Source: Pyrinomonadaceae bacterium
GTDB lineage: Bacteria > Acidobacteriota > Blastocatellia > Pyrinomonadales > Pyrinomonadaceae
DNA: 15,164 nucleotides
NCBI GenBank assembly: GCA_013813825.1
Contig: JACCRA010000570.1
Location: 1-15,164 of the forward strand
Reading direction: 5' to 3'
The stretch's first letter is position 1. Every line of letters starts with the position of its first letter. Below the pieces are notes generated by a model that searched no databases, was not told the origin of the DNA, and worked only from the letters and a program-made list of their open reading frames with translations. The position numbers and the translations under genes are program-made. Of this stretch, positions 5,945 to 12,634 are shown one piece after another.

Positions 5945-6447
5945 GCCATGAGTTGGAAGAGGAGCGGGCGCGGACGCTGGCCGCGCGCGTCGCCGGACGA
6001 CTGGCGCGGGGCACAGCGGCGGCGACGACAGCGGCAGGCAGTGCTTCGTCGGCTGACGAAAATGCTGGCGGCCTCGGTCGCGAGTTGGCCGCGCTGCGCG
6101 CCGGATTGAGCGAGATCAAACAGCGCCTCGCCCACCTCGAATCCCATATCGTCGGCGAGGCCGAATGTAAGCACGAGAATGATGCTAATGGGTGGTTAAC
6201 TCCGCTAGTGGCGGCAGGGACACATCGCCGTACAGCGTCCAACGCGGAGCCGGCCGATGCCTCCTCGCCGCTCCGCTGGACGAGCAGCACTTACATTCCG
6301 GTCGTCCCGCCGAGCGAACAGCGTTTCGACATCAACGACGCCGTTTCCGAACTAGCCGATCACTTCGAGCAGGGCAAGACCTGCACGTTAGAGCCGGGCG
6401 GCAAGCCCTGCGATCACTGCTCGATGTGCAGCACGCGCGGTTTTTAG
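5941..6447 (+). CDS. Unrecognised BMC-linked protein with Cys-rich C-terminus (168 aa)
   Basis: I cannot assign this protein to a family. Residues 1-24 (MSHELEEERARTLAARVAGR and on) form a probable amphipathic helix, followed by an Ala/Thr/Ser linker (25-43). That is the layout of an N-terminal encapsulation peptide. Residues 46-71 (LGRELAALRAGLSEIKQRL) look like a short coiled coil. A disordered middle leads to FDINDAVSELADHFEQG (129-145) and the tail CTLEPGGKPCDHCSMCSTRGF, with Cys148, Cys157, Cys160 and Cys163. The C-x8-C-x2-C-x2-C pattern could bind Zn or an Fe-S cluster. It overlaps the third vertex gene by ATGA and is the last gene before the terminator, so it is firmly part of the locus. 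Cargo, linker or redox protein are all possible. Confidence 0.82.
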   Translation: MSHELEEERARTLAARVAGRLARGTAAATTAAGSASSADENAGGLGRELAALRAGLSEIKQRLAHLESHIVGEAECKHENDANGWLTPLVAAGTHRRTASNAEPADASSPLRWTSSTYIPVVPPSEQRFDINDAVSELADHFEQGKTCTLEPGGKPCDHCSMCSTRGF

Positions 6448-6474
6448 AAGTTAGCTTTCAAAAGATTAAACGAC

Positions 6475-6519
6475 AAAGAAGGAAGCCGCCCGCGATAAGC
6501 GATGGCGGCTTCCTTCTTT
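6475..6519. terminator. Bidirectional intrinsic terminator between BMC run and lemA
   Basis: AAAGAAGGAAGCCGCC (6475-6490) and GGCGGCTTCCTTCTTT (6504-6519) are perfect 16-bp complements around a 13-base loop. The stem is GC-rich at its top and A/T-rich at its foot, so each strand presents a U-rich 3' end. It lies between converging genes and would stop transcription from both sides. Confidence 0.93.
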
Positions 6520-6558
6520 TGAGCATTCGGCGCGGGTTCGCTGACTCTGGCCTGTGGC

Positions 6559-7179
6559 TTAACTATTCCTCCGCAACGATTCGGAGTTGATCGTCGGCGC
6601 TTGGCGCGAACCTTCCTCGGCCTTGAAGTAAGGCTCTTCCTTGAAGCCGTAGAGCTTTGCGGAGAGCACGGTCGGGAAGCTGCCGCGCGTCGTGTTGTAG
6701 TCCTGCACCGATGTGTTGTAATCGTTGCGCGATGTGGCGATGCGATTCTCAGTGCCTTCGAGAGAGTCTTGGAACTTCTGGAAGTTCTGGTTCGACTTCA
6801 GATCAGGATAATTCTCGACGAGCGACAATAGCCGCCCGATGGTGCCGCCAAAGCTGTTATTGGCTTCGATCACCGCCTGCTTCTGCTCGGGCGACTTGTC
6901 GCCGCCTTCGCCCTGCGGCGCGGCGCTGGTGGCGTTGAGCAAGCGCGAGCGCGCGGAGGCGATGTCGCCGAAGACTTGCTGCTCTTGTATGCCGGCGGCC
7001 TTCGCGGCTTCAAACAAGTTCGGAATCAGATCGGCGCGCCGTTGCAGTTGGCTCTCGACGCCGGCCCACTTCGCCCGAACATTCTGCTGTTTCGATTGCA
7101 GCGTATTGTAACCGCACCCGCTGGCCGTGATCGAAACGAACACCACGCCAGCCAGCAACAACATTCTTCGCTTATTCAT
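6559..7179 (-). CDS. lemA: LemA family lipoprotein (206 aa)
   Basis: LemA proteins are membrane-anchored helical-bundle proteins of unsettled function, often encoded beside TPM-domain proteins as here. The N-terminus is MNKRRMLLLAGVVFVSITAS followed by GC, a signal peptide with a variant lipobox (ASGC, lipidated Cys22). Family segments are GYNTLQSKQQNVRAKWAGVE, QLQRRADLIPNLFEAAK, the long helix with GGTIGRLLSLVENYPDLKS, NRIATSRNDYNTSVQDYN and SFPTVLSAKLYGFKEEPYF. The ATG at 7179 has the strong SD AGGAG 8 bases upstream; the open frame extends 11 codons further without support. It is the last gene of a probable TPM - nucleotidyltransferase - lemA operon. Confidence 0.95.
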   Translation of the reverse strand: MNKRRMLLLAGVVFVSITASGCGYNTLQSKQQNVRAKWAGVESQLQRRADLIPNLFEAAKAAGIQEQQVFGDIASARSRLLNATSAAPQGEGGDKSPEQKQAVIEANNSFGGTIGRLLSLVENYPDLKSNQNFQKFQDSLEGTENRIATSRNDYNTSVQDYNTTRGSFPTVLSAKLYGFKEEPYFKAEEGSRQAPTINSESLRRNS

Positions 7180-7260
7180 TACCTTTCTCCTCATTCCGTC
7201 AGTTAGACACATGACCTTATTTATGCTTCGTGCAACTTTCGCGCCGACCTGCGGCCGGCC

Positions 7261-8001
7261 CTAACGATTGCCCTCCATCCGCATCTCGTCAACCGCTTCG
7301 ACCACTTGTTCGATCTGCGCAAGATACGCGGTGAACAGTTCGTGCGCCTGCGCCTCCGAGGCGGGTCGCGCGCCCGTCTCGCGCAACTCGAAAATACGCT
7401 CGAACGGCTCTGGATCGAGCCGGAAAAATTTAGTCGCCGCGCGCACACCGTCGTGCTTGCCGACGGGCGGCGTCTGCCCGAAGAGCAGCAGCGCCGCCCC
7501 GAACAGCGCAGCGAAACTCGACAGACTATCCCGCATCAGATCGGACAACTTTTCCACCGAAGTGGACGCCGGGATGTAGCGCCGGCGCAGTTGAATTAAC
7601 TTGCTCCGCAACTCGTACTCGGTCTGGTGGCGCAAATTGGCGTCGGAAATATGCATCGTCGCGAACGGGTCTTCGCCGTGGAGGACGACGTGCGCGAGTT
7701 GCATCTGATGAAACTCAATCGGGAAAACGTCCGCCGCGTCGCGCAGTTCCTCGACGGTGAAATAGATGGGCAACGGATGCCCAAGTCTTTGCCACTCGCG
7801 CATTGGCGCTTGCGCCTGTCTCAGGTCTTCCGGCGTGATGCGCCGGAGCGCGATCAGCAAGTTGTAATCCGAACGCGCGGCGACGTACTCGCCCGTGACG
7901 GCCGATCCGTACAAGACCACGGCCGCCAGATTGTCGCCGTGCGTCGAACGTAGATCGCCGATCAGATGGTTGAACGCTTCATGCGCTACTTGATTCGCCA
8001 T
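7261..8001 (-). CDS. Nucleotidyltransferase-fold protein with altered catalytic motif (246 aa)
   Basis: The N-terminal part has the pol-beta-like nucleotidyltransferase signature VVLYGSAVTGEYVAARSDYNLLIAL (28-52 region). Gly32-Ser33 is intact, but the usual D-x-D metal pair reads D45-Y-N47, with Asn replacing the second Asp. The rest is mostly helical (ELRSKLIQLRRRYIP; SLSSFAALFGAALLLFG, about 160-176), like the C-terminal bundles of kanamycin-type nucleotidyltransferases. From memory, proteins with SDYN and a conserved VFPIEF segment (here DVFPIEFHQMQ) recur in Acidobacteriota, so the change may be a family trait. GGTGGAGG precedes the ATG closely. It lies between the TPM and lemA genes on the same strand. 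It may be a weak or non-catalytic nucleotide-binding protein. Confidence 0.85.
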   Translation of the reverse strand: MANQVAHEAFNHLIGDLRSTHGDNLAAVVLYGSAVTGEYVAARSDYNLLIALRRITPEDLRQAQAPMREWQRLGHPLPIYFTVEELRDAADVFPIEFHQMQLAHVVLHGEDPFATMHISDANLRHQTEYELRSKLIQLRRRYIPASTSVEKLSDLMRDSLSSFAALFGAALLLFGQTPPVGKHDGVRAATKFFRLDPEPFERIFELRETGARPASEAQAHELFTAYLAQIEQVVEAVDEMRMEGNR

Positions 8002-8014
8002 AGACCTCCACCGC

Positions 8015-8088
8015 GAAATGATGAATGCGGAATGATGAACGATAAATTAAAAACCGCTGTAGCCGGGTTTTTCATTCCGTTATTCGGC
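8015..8088. repeat. Heptamer inverted-repeat element D
   Basis: Left-arm heptamers GAAATGA, TGAATGC, GGAATGA and TGAACGA run from 8015 to 8042. The right arm (8071-8088) carries the complement, including TCATTCCG, which pairs exactly with CGGAATGA (8028-8035). The element fills the gap between the TPM and nucleotidyltransferase genes, inside a presumed operon. Confidence 0.65.
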
Positions 8089-8101
8089 TTTATATTACTG
8101 C

Positions 8102-8971
8102 TTACCAGTCGCCACCCGCGCCGCCGCCGCCAAAGTCGCCGCCGCCGCCGAAGCCGCCAAAACCACCGCCGCCGCTACTACCGCCGCCCGATCCACCGAA
8201 ACCGCCGCCGCTCCATCCGCTCGATCTGCCGCCGCTGTTCAAAAGCGAGCCGAGCAGCAACGCATTGAGCAAGCCCCCACCGCCACTACCACCGCCGCCC
8301 CGCCCGCGATTCGAGAACAGGACGATGATTATGACCAAAATGATAATTCCGATGCAGCACGGAGAGATCGCCCCTCTTGACTGAGTGCGCGAGCGCGGGC
8401 GCGACACGGGCGCGCGCTCGCCGAGACCTTCGATGCTAAAACCGCGCGACTGCGCCAGCGTCTGAACGTATGCGGCGGCGGTGTCGGCAATGCCTTGCGA
8501 ATAGTTGCCGCGCTTGAGTTGCGGGACCAATTGCTCGCGCTGAATCTGGCCTAACAACCCGTCGGGTAAGTCGCCTTCGAGGTGACGGCTGACCTGCGTG
8601 AAGTATTTGCGGTCATCGACGGCGACGAGCATGATCATGCCCATGCGCTCGCCGTCCTTCGCTCCGATGCCCCAGCCGCGCGCGACCGTTAGCGTATAGT
8701 CGAAAATGTCCTGCCCGCCCGTCGTCCGCACCGTCACGACGGCAAACTCGATCTGCGCTTGCCCCTTCAAATTAGTGAGCACCGTCTCCAAGCGATCTTC
8801 CGTCGCTGGATCGATGACGTTGGCGTAGTCATTGACGTAGCCGATTGGCGCGGGGAGCGGAGACGTGCCCGACGGCGATTGTTGGGCGCAGGCCGTATCA
8901 GCGGCGCTCAGGCCGAAAAGGCAGAGCAGTGCCAGAAGGATGAACGGAATTTGCGAGCGTCGAGTCTGCAT
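8102..8971 (-). CDS. TPM-domain (Psb32/YgcG-like) membrane protein with Gly-rich tail (289 aa)
   Basis: A Sec signal peptide (1-29, hydrophobic core FILLALLCLFGLSAA, cleavage after ACA) leads to a TPM domain. Typical segments are YVNDYANVIDPATEDRLE (45-62), QIEFAVVTVRTTGGQDI (73-89), GWGIGAKDGERMGMIMLVAVDDRKY (99-123 region) and GNYSQGIADTAAAYV. One transmembrane helix follows (about 205-220, IGIIILVIIIVLF) and then a tail of Gly/Ser repeats ending in GGDW, as in YgcG. The TPM domain faces the periplasm or exterior. Family members have been linked to phosphatase-like activity and photosystem repair, but the role here is unknown. The open frame begins at a GTG at 9079, but the signal peptide at ATG 8971 is the better start. 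Pairing with LemA supports an envelope role. Confidence 0.9.
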   Translation of the reverse strand: MQTRRSQIPFILLALLCLFGLSAADTACAQQSPSGTSPLPAPIGYVNDYANVIDPATEDRLETVLTNLKGQAQIEFAVVTVRTTGGQDIFDYTLTVARGWGIGAKDGERMGMIMLVAVDDRKYFTQVSRHLEGDLPDGLLGQIQREQLVPQLKRGNYSQGIADTAAAYVQTLAQSRGFSIEGLGERAPVSRPRSRTQSRGAISPCCIGIIILVIIIVLFSNRGRGGGGSGGGGLLNALLLGSLLNSGGRSSGWSGGGFGGSGGGSSGGGGFGGFGGGGDFGGGGAGGDW

Positions 8972-8983
8972 TGATTGCCGTGA

Positions 8984-9012
8984 ATAATACAAGTCAGGGA
9001 GCAAAAGGTAAA
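8984..9012 (-). promoter_or_regulatory. Possible promoter for the TPM - nucleotidyltransferase - lemA operon
   Basis: On the minus strand TTTACC (9012-9007) and TATTAT (8989-8984) are 17 bp apart, four and five of six to consensus. Transcription would start only about five bases before the ATG at 8971, giving a nearly leaderless message, which agrees with the absence of an SD. This is weak evidence from sequence alone. Confidence 0.3.
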
Positions 9013-9105
9013 ACCAAAAATAGAGCCGGCGACTGATTCGTGAGCAGGTAATCGTAAACTGTCGCCTCGCGCCCTTCACAGCTTAATCAAACTGCACAAG
9101 AAATT

Positions 9106-9191
9106 GACAGGACTAAGAGGACGCATGATGAAAGAGACGAGGCGCTTTATATTCTTGACTGCTTTATTTTGTGCATCCGGTTAATCCTGTC
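9106..9191. repeat. Inverted-repeat element F (GACAGGA...TCCTGTC type)
   Basis: GACAGGACTAAGAGGACGCA (9106-9125) is complementary at about 16 of 20 positions to TGCATCCGGTTAATCCTGTC (9172-9191), enclosing about 46 bases. The outer heptamer GACAGGA/TCCTGTC is exact. It occupies the space between the ZIP gene and the TPM gene. The remaining bases (8972-9105 and 9192-9240) show no gene. Confidence 0.65.
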
Positions 9192-9240
9192 TCTTCCTCC
9201 TTCTCATAATATTGTCTGTTCCGATTGAGGACTTAACTTT

Positions 9241-10038
9241 CTAACCTCCCGCGTCGATTAATAGATGTAGCACGTAGAACAGCGCGACGCCCGCGAAGAC
9301 GACAAGGGATACGAAGGGGTTTTTATGTTCCAGATGATTGACTTCCGGAATCAGATCGCTTGCGGCGACGTAAAGAGTCACCCCGGCCGAGAAGGGCAGG
9401 GCATAGACGACCGCCTCACTCATGCGCGCTTGTAGCAGCGCGACGCTCAGCACTCCACCGAGCGTCGCCGCGCCAATAATGACTGTCGCCATCAGCGCCT
9501 GCCGCGCCGTCCGTCCCGAAGCAAGGATAATCGAGGCTGCTGTAAAACCTTCCGGCACTTTATGCAGCAGCACCGCGACGAACACCAGCAACCCGACTTT
9601 GAAACTAACCGTAAACGCTGCGGCCACTGAGACGCCGTCGAAGAACGTGTGAATCGAGAGGCCGCCGATGGCCGTGTAGGCCGCCGACGGGCGTAGCATC
9701 GCCTCCGTATGCGTTTCCGCACCGAAGTGAAAATGCGGCGCGATGGTATGCTCAAAGAGATGGATTAAGAGATAACCTGCCAGCAGCAACGTCATCGCAC
9801 CTGTCACGGCGTGGCTCACTTCGGCCTGCTCCCCGCGCTTGATCCATAGGTCGGCGACTTCCGGTAAAATCTCCAAAAAAATCGCTGCCAGCATAAAGCC
9901 AGCGCCGAGCGCGACGAGGTAGCGCAGTGAATGAGCATCGCGCCGCGTCGTGCCGGGGCGGGCGATTAAAAGCCCGCCGATGACGTTCGCCGCAGCCACG
10001 AGCGCACCGAAAAACAGGAGAACGCCGAAGCGGGTCAT
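9241..10038 (-). CDS. ZIP-family divalent metal transporter (265 aa)
   Basis: ZIP transporters import Zn2+ or other divalent metals across the inner membrane. The product is strongly hydrophobic with about eight predicted helices. The two family signatures are present: HTFFDGVSVAAAF (His130, Asp134, Gly135) in helix IV and HKVPEGFTAAS (His159, Glu163) in helix V. A His-rich loop precedes helix IV (HLFEHTIAPHFHFGAETH, about 93-110), the usual metal-binding loop. The ATG at 10038 lacks a clear SD. The open frame extends 16 codons upstream, but that part is polar and unconserved in appearance. It could be transcribed with the TPM operon downstream, though 269 bp and a repeat intervene. Metal preference cannot be read from the sequence. 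Confidence 0.93.
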   Translation of the reverse strand: MTRFGVLLFFGALVAAANVIGGLLIARPGTTRRDAHSLRYLVALGAGFMLAAIFLEILPEVADLWIKRGEQAEVSHAVTGAMTLLLAGYLLIHLFEHTIAPHFHFGAETHTEAMLRPSAAYTAIGGLSIHTFFDGVSVAAAFTVSFKVGLLVFVAVLLHKVPEGFTAASIILASGRTARQALMATVIIGAATLGGVLSVALLQARMSEAVVYALPFSAGVTLYVAASDLIPEVNHLEHKNPFVSLVVFAGVALFYVLHLLIDAGG

Positions 10039-10396
10039 GCTAAGTGATACTTGCTGTGAATTAAATAGAGCAGACTCGGCGCGCAACTATACAAGAAGGC
10101 GTTGTAAAGCGACAGGCAAGGGTTGGCGTGTATTTGAGAAGAAGAGCGGGAGGCGCGACCGTCAGGCAGGGCGTTATTGAGCCACATAATCAACCCTCTC
10201 CCTGACCGGTCGCGCCTCCCGCCCTTTAGCATGGCAAGCGCACTCAATAAATGCCAACGTAAACGTCAATGCTGCTTAAGCACGGTCGCAGCTTGACCGC
10301 TTAAGACGAAAGCGTTTGTATGATTTCATGTCAAATGATCTAGACTGTTTGCACCAAATCGTGCTTAAAAATCAGTATGAATCGAACTTTTTGCCC
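10039..10396. other. Gene-free spacer between zip and the mraZ promoter
   Basis: No supported coding region is seen here. Besides the REP-like palindrome at 10146-10222 it holds a smaller hairpin at 10275-10305 (CTTAAGC...GGTC pairing with GACCGCTTAAG, with a two-base bulge and a seven-base loop). The stretch 10306-10396 is more A/T-rich than the flanking genes, as expected ahead of promoters. The minus-strand promoter of zip should lie near 10039-10145, but I could not pick convincing hexamers. Confidence 0.6.
10146..10222. repeat. REP-like palindrome
   Basis: GCGGGAGGCGCGACC then GTCAGG (10146-10166) is complementary to CCTGACCGGTCGCGCCTCCC plus GC (10201-10222), with a single bulged base. 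The loop is 34 bases. It lies between divergent genes and no T-run follows, so it is not a terminator. Its size and GC-rich stem resemble repetitive extragenic palindromes. Copy number elsewhere cannot be seen from this window. Confidence 0.7.
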
Positions 10397-10426
10397 TTGA
10401 CACTATTCAGTATGGGGGCGTACTAT
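10397..10426 (+). promoter_or_regulatory. Probable sigma70-type promoter of mraZ and the dcw cluster
   Basis: A perfect TTGACA (10397-10402) is followed after 18 bp by TACTAT (10421-10426). The predicted start near 10433 gives a 5' leader of about 110 bases before the mraZ ATG. Three spaced GTGG repeats begin at the predicted transcription start, which supports the placement. Confidence 0.6.
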
Positions 10427-10433
10427 GCGCGAC

Positions 10434-10460
10434 AGGTGGATAAAAGTGGCTCGAAGTGGG
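10434..10460 (+). promoter_or_regulatory. Probable MraZ operator: three GTGG repeats at 10-bp period
   Basis: GTGG occurs at 10436-10439, 10446-10449 and 10456-10459, exactly 10 bp apart, and the last two sit within AAGTGG. Characterised MraZ proteins bind direct repeats of a short G-rich pentamer spaced by one helical turn upstream of mraZ and repress their own operon. Position just after the -10 box fits repression. Three repeats in phase are unlikely by chance. Confidence 0.7.
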
Positions 10461-10543
10461 CTTTCTAGAGCATATTGACGTGAAGCGTTTAGGTTTTACT
10501 TTAACTTTTAAGCATCTCTCCCTCAATCGGTCGCCGAACGCCC

Positions 10544-10984
10544 ATGCTCAGAGGAAATTACACGGCGCGAATTGATTCTAAAGGGCGGCTTAAAGTGCCT
10601 ACCGTCTTTCGTCGTTATATCCAAGAAAAACATGGAGCGGAAGTTTACGTTACCAGCTTGACAGGCGAGAGCGCACGCATCTACCCGTTGCCCGAATGGG
10701 AGAACATTGAAAATCGTCTGGCCTTGTTGCCTTCGATGGATCCGGCACGTCGCCGGTTTCTCGACCGGGCCAACTATTACGGCCAACAGTCGGAGATGGA
10801 CGCACAGGGTCGCGTCCTAATTCACCCGCTGCTCCGCAAAAGCGCCGGCGTGATGGGCGATGTCGCGGTGCTCGGCTATTTGAACTATCTGGAAGTTTGG
10901 GAATTGGAAAATTTTCAGCAGCGCCTGCTGGCCGATCCTTATACAGAAGACGACGAGGCAGCTATCGCACGGTTGGGAATTTAG
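10544..10984 (+). CDS. mraZ: MraZ, transcriptional regulator of the dcw cluster (146 aa)
   Basis: MraZ is an AbrB-like DNA-binding protein that forms a ring and regulates the division and cell-wall cluster. Its two repeated half-domains each carry the expected motif: IDSKGRLKVP (10-19) and MDAQGRVLIHPLLR (85-98). The start MLRGNYTARIDSKGR is typical. Length is near the family norm of 140-155 aa. The ATG at 10544 has no obvious SD in the preceding 15 bases. It is the first gene of the cluster, with its own likely operator upstream. A repeat element separates it from rsmH by 134 to 140 bp, which is unusual since these two are often adjacent. Confidence 0.95.
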   Translation: MLRGNYTARIDSKGRLKVPTVFRRYIQEKHGAEVYVTSLTGESARIYPLPEWENIENRLALLPSMDPARRRFLDRANYYGQQSEMDAQGRVLIHPLLRKSAGVMGDVAVLGYLNYLEVWELENFQQRLLADPYTEDDEAAIARLGI

Positions 10985-10987
10985 AAA

Positions 10988-11085
10988 GGTGTCAGGTATC
11001 GGGTGTCGGGTGTCAAGTTAGAGACAAAGCAGACGCGCCGGACAGGTGTTCTTCACCCGATACCCGATACCCGATACTCGTCACT
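10988..11085. repeat. Heptamer inverted-repeat element E between mraZ and rsmH
   Basis: The left arm (10988-11014) holds units GTGTCAG, GTATCGG, GTGTCGG and GTGTC. The right arm (11054-11085) holds CACCCGA, TACCCGA, TACCCGA and TACTCGT in the opposite sense. The left arm matches the right arm of element A (1541-1563, minus strand) at 22 of 23 positions. It is inserted within the dcw cluster. Confidence 0.82.
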
Positions 11086-11124
11086 TGTTGGCACACTGTT
11101 CTTTGAGATCACGGGGGGGTGGCG

Positions 11125-12108
11125 ATGATTGCGCCCGGAGGGGGGCCGGACGCGCCCCACCGCCCCGTGTTGCTTTTGGAGGCCGTGCATTATCTCGCTC
11201 CGGAGCGCGGCGGGCTATTCATCGACGCGACGCTCGGCATGGGCGGGCACAGCGAGGCGATCCTTGAAGCAGCGCCGGACGCGCGCGTGCTCGGTCTGGA
11301 TCGAGATCGCGCGGCGTTGCGGATCGCCGGCGAGCGTCTTACCCGGTTCGGCGAGAGATTGCAGCTTGTGCATGCCAACCACCGCGAGATTAAACGCGTG
11401 TGGGAAGCGAAAGGCGAAGAGCAAGAGGTGCGCGGCGTGCTGGCGGACTTGGGCGTGTCGTCGCTTCAGTTCGACTCGCCGGAGCGGGGATTCAGTTTTC
11501 GACACGACGCGCCGCTTGACATGCGAATGGACGCGGAGGGCGACGAGGCGACTGCCGCCGAACTGCTCGCGCGACTGCCGGAAAATGAGATCGCGCGGAT
11601 CATCTTTGAATACGGCGAGGAGCGGAAGTCGCGGCGCATCGCGCGCTGGATCGTCGAGCGGCGCGAACAGGGCAGACCCCTCGAAAAAACTGCTGACTTG
11701 GCTGATCTAGTGGCGCGGGCGGTCGGCTACAAGCGGACAGATCGGATTCACCCGGCGACGCGAACTTTTCAGGCGTTGCGAATCGCGGTCAACAATGAAC
11801 TGGAAAGGCTCGCGGAGTTCATCGAAACGTCAATTGATCTTTTACAGACAGCAGGGCGCTTAGTCGTGATCAGTTTTCACTCGTTGGAGGATCGCATCGT
11901 GAAGCGCACGCTACGGCGGCTGGCCGGGCAGTGTGAATGCGATCCGCGCTCGCCAATTTGTTCATGCGGCGCGCGGCGCGCGGTCGAGATTTTAACCAGA
12001 AGGCCGGTAGTGCCGACGCAGGAAGAGTTGGAAGAGAATCCGCGAGCGCGGAGCGCGAAGCTGAGAGCGTGCGTGAAACTGGCAGCGGGCGCGGCCGGAG
12101 AAATTTGA
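11125..12108 (+). CDS. rsmH: RsmH, 16S rRNA m4C1402 N4-methyltransferase (327 aa)
   Basis: RsmH (MraW) uses S-adenosylmethionine to methylate N4 of C1402 in 16S rRNA. Recognisable segments are [13 protein letters not shown] (12-24), the SAM-binding [16 protein letters not shown] (32-47), [18 protein letters not shown] (108-125), PLDMRMD (130-136), [20 protein letters not shown] and [19 protein letters not shown] Cys-containing segment [13 protein letters not shown] is typical near the C-terminus. The ATG at 11125 is preceded by a G-rich SD-like run (11113-11119); a GTG at 11119 is an alternative that would place this run directly against the start. It is followed by ftsL and ftsI in the standard dcw order. 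Confidence 0.95.
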   Translation: MIAPGGGPDAPHRPVLLLEAVHYLAPERGGLFIDATLGMGGHSEAILEAAPDARVLGLDRDRAALRIAGERLTRFGERLQLVHANHREIKRVWEAKGEEQEVRGVLADLGVSSLQFDSPERGFSFRHDAPLDMRMDAEGDEATAAELLARLPENEIARIIFEYGEERKSRRIARWIVERREQGRPLEKTADLADLVARAVGYKRTDRIHPATRTFQALRIAVNNELERLAEFIETSIDLLQTAGRLVVISFHSLEDRIVKRTLRRLAGQCECDPRSPICSCGARRAVEILTRRPVVPTQEELEENPRARSAKLRACVKLAAGAAGEI

Positions 12109-12210
12109 GAGGGCCGCTAGCCGAGGCTGCCAAGTATGTTGTCATATCGTCACGGGAGCGTGAGCGTCGAGTTGAATGTTTGGATCGTTGAGTCGGGTTT
12201 GCGTGCCGGA

Positions 12211-12612
12211 ATGAAAAGATTGCCTCCACAGTATCGAAACTCTTACGTGCGCCGCGAGCGTGACGGGCAGGCGCTGGCGCGTCAGGTCTTTTTGTTGGCC
12301 GGGGCGCTGGTGATCACCGCCGGGTTCGTGACGGCAGCTAAACTGCATTTCGCGGCGGTACGTTACGGCTACCAGAGCGAAGAGTTACGACACGAGCGGG
12401 CGCGGCTGTTAGGCGAGCGGAAGCAGTTGGAGTTGGAATTGAACGAGGCCGTTTCGCCTGCGTTGTTAGAACGCGCGGCGCGCGAGATCGGATTGCATCC
12501 GGCGCGTCCTGATCAGGTGGAATCATTGCGCGGTGAAGCGCGGCCAACGCTGTTGCGGCCGGCGACCGCACTGGCGAGACCGGCGGTGGCGGCAACGTCC
12601 CTCCGCCGCTGA
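12211..12612 (+). CDS. ftsL: FtsL-like cell division protein (133 aa)
   Basis: The position between rsmH and ftsI and the topology fit FtsL, the small bitopic divisome protein that works with FtsB and FtsQ. A basic cytoplasmic N-terminus (YVRRERDGQALARQ) is followed by one membrane helix (about 26-46, FLLAGALVITAGFVTAAKL). A periplasmic coiled coil comes next (about 50-80, EELRHERARLLGERKQLELELNE), then LLERAAREIGLHPARPDQV, typical of the family's C-terminal part. The tail is Ala/Arg-rich. The ATG at 12211 has no clear SD. An upstream in-frame ATG at 12136, with GAGG 9 bases before it, would give 158 aa and a shorter gap to rsmH, and is a real alternative. The primary sequence of FtsL is poorly conserved, so the call rests on context and topology. 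Confidence 0.82.
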   Translation: MKRLPPQYRNSYVRRERDGQALARQVFLLAGALVITAGFVTAAKLHFAAVRYGYQSEELRHERARLLGERKQLELELNEAVSPALLERAAREIGLHPARPDQVESLRGEARPTLLRPATALARPAVAATSLRR

Positions 12613-12634
12613 TTTTTTATCATCCTCCGTCGCG

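Noticed and set aside
9077..9079. GTG start giving a 325-aa TPM protein
   Set aside because: The extra 36 residues precede a complete Sec signal peptide that starts at ATG 8971.
10146..10222. Terminator for zip or mraZ
   Set aside because: The flanking genes diverge from it and no T-run follows the stem.
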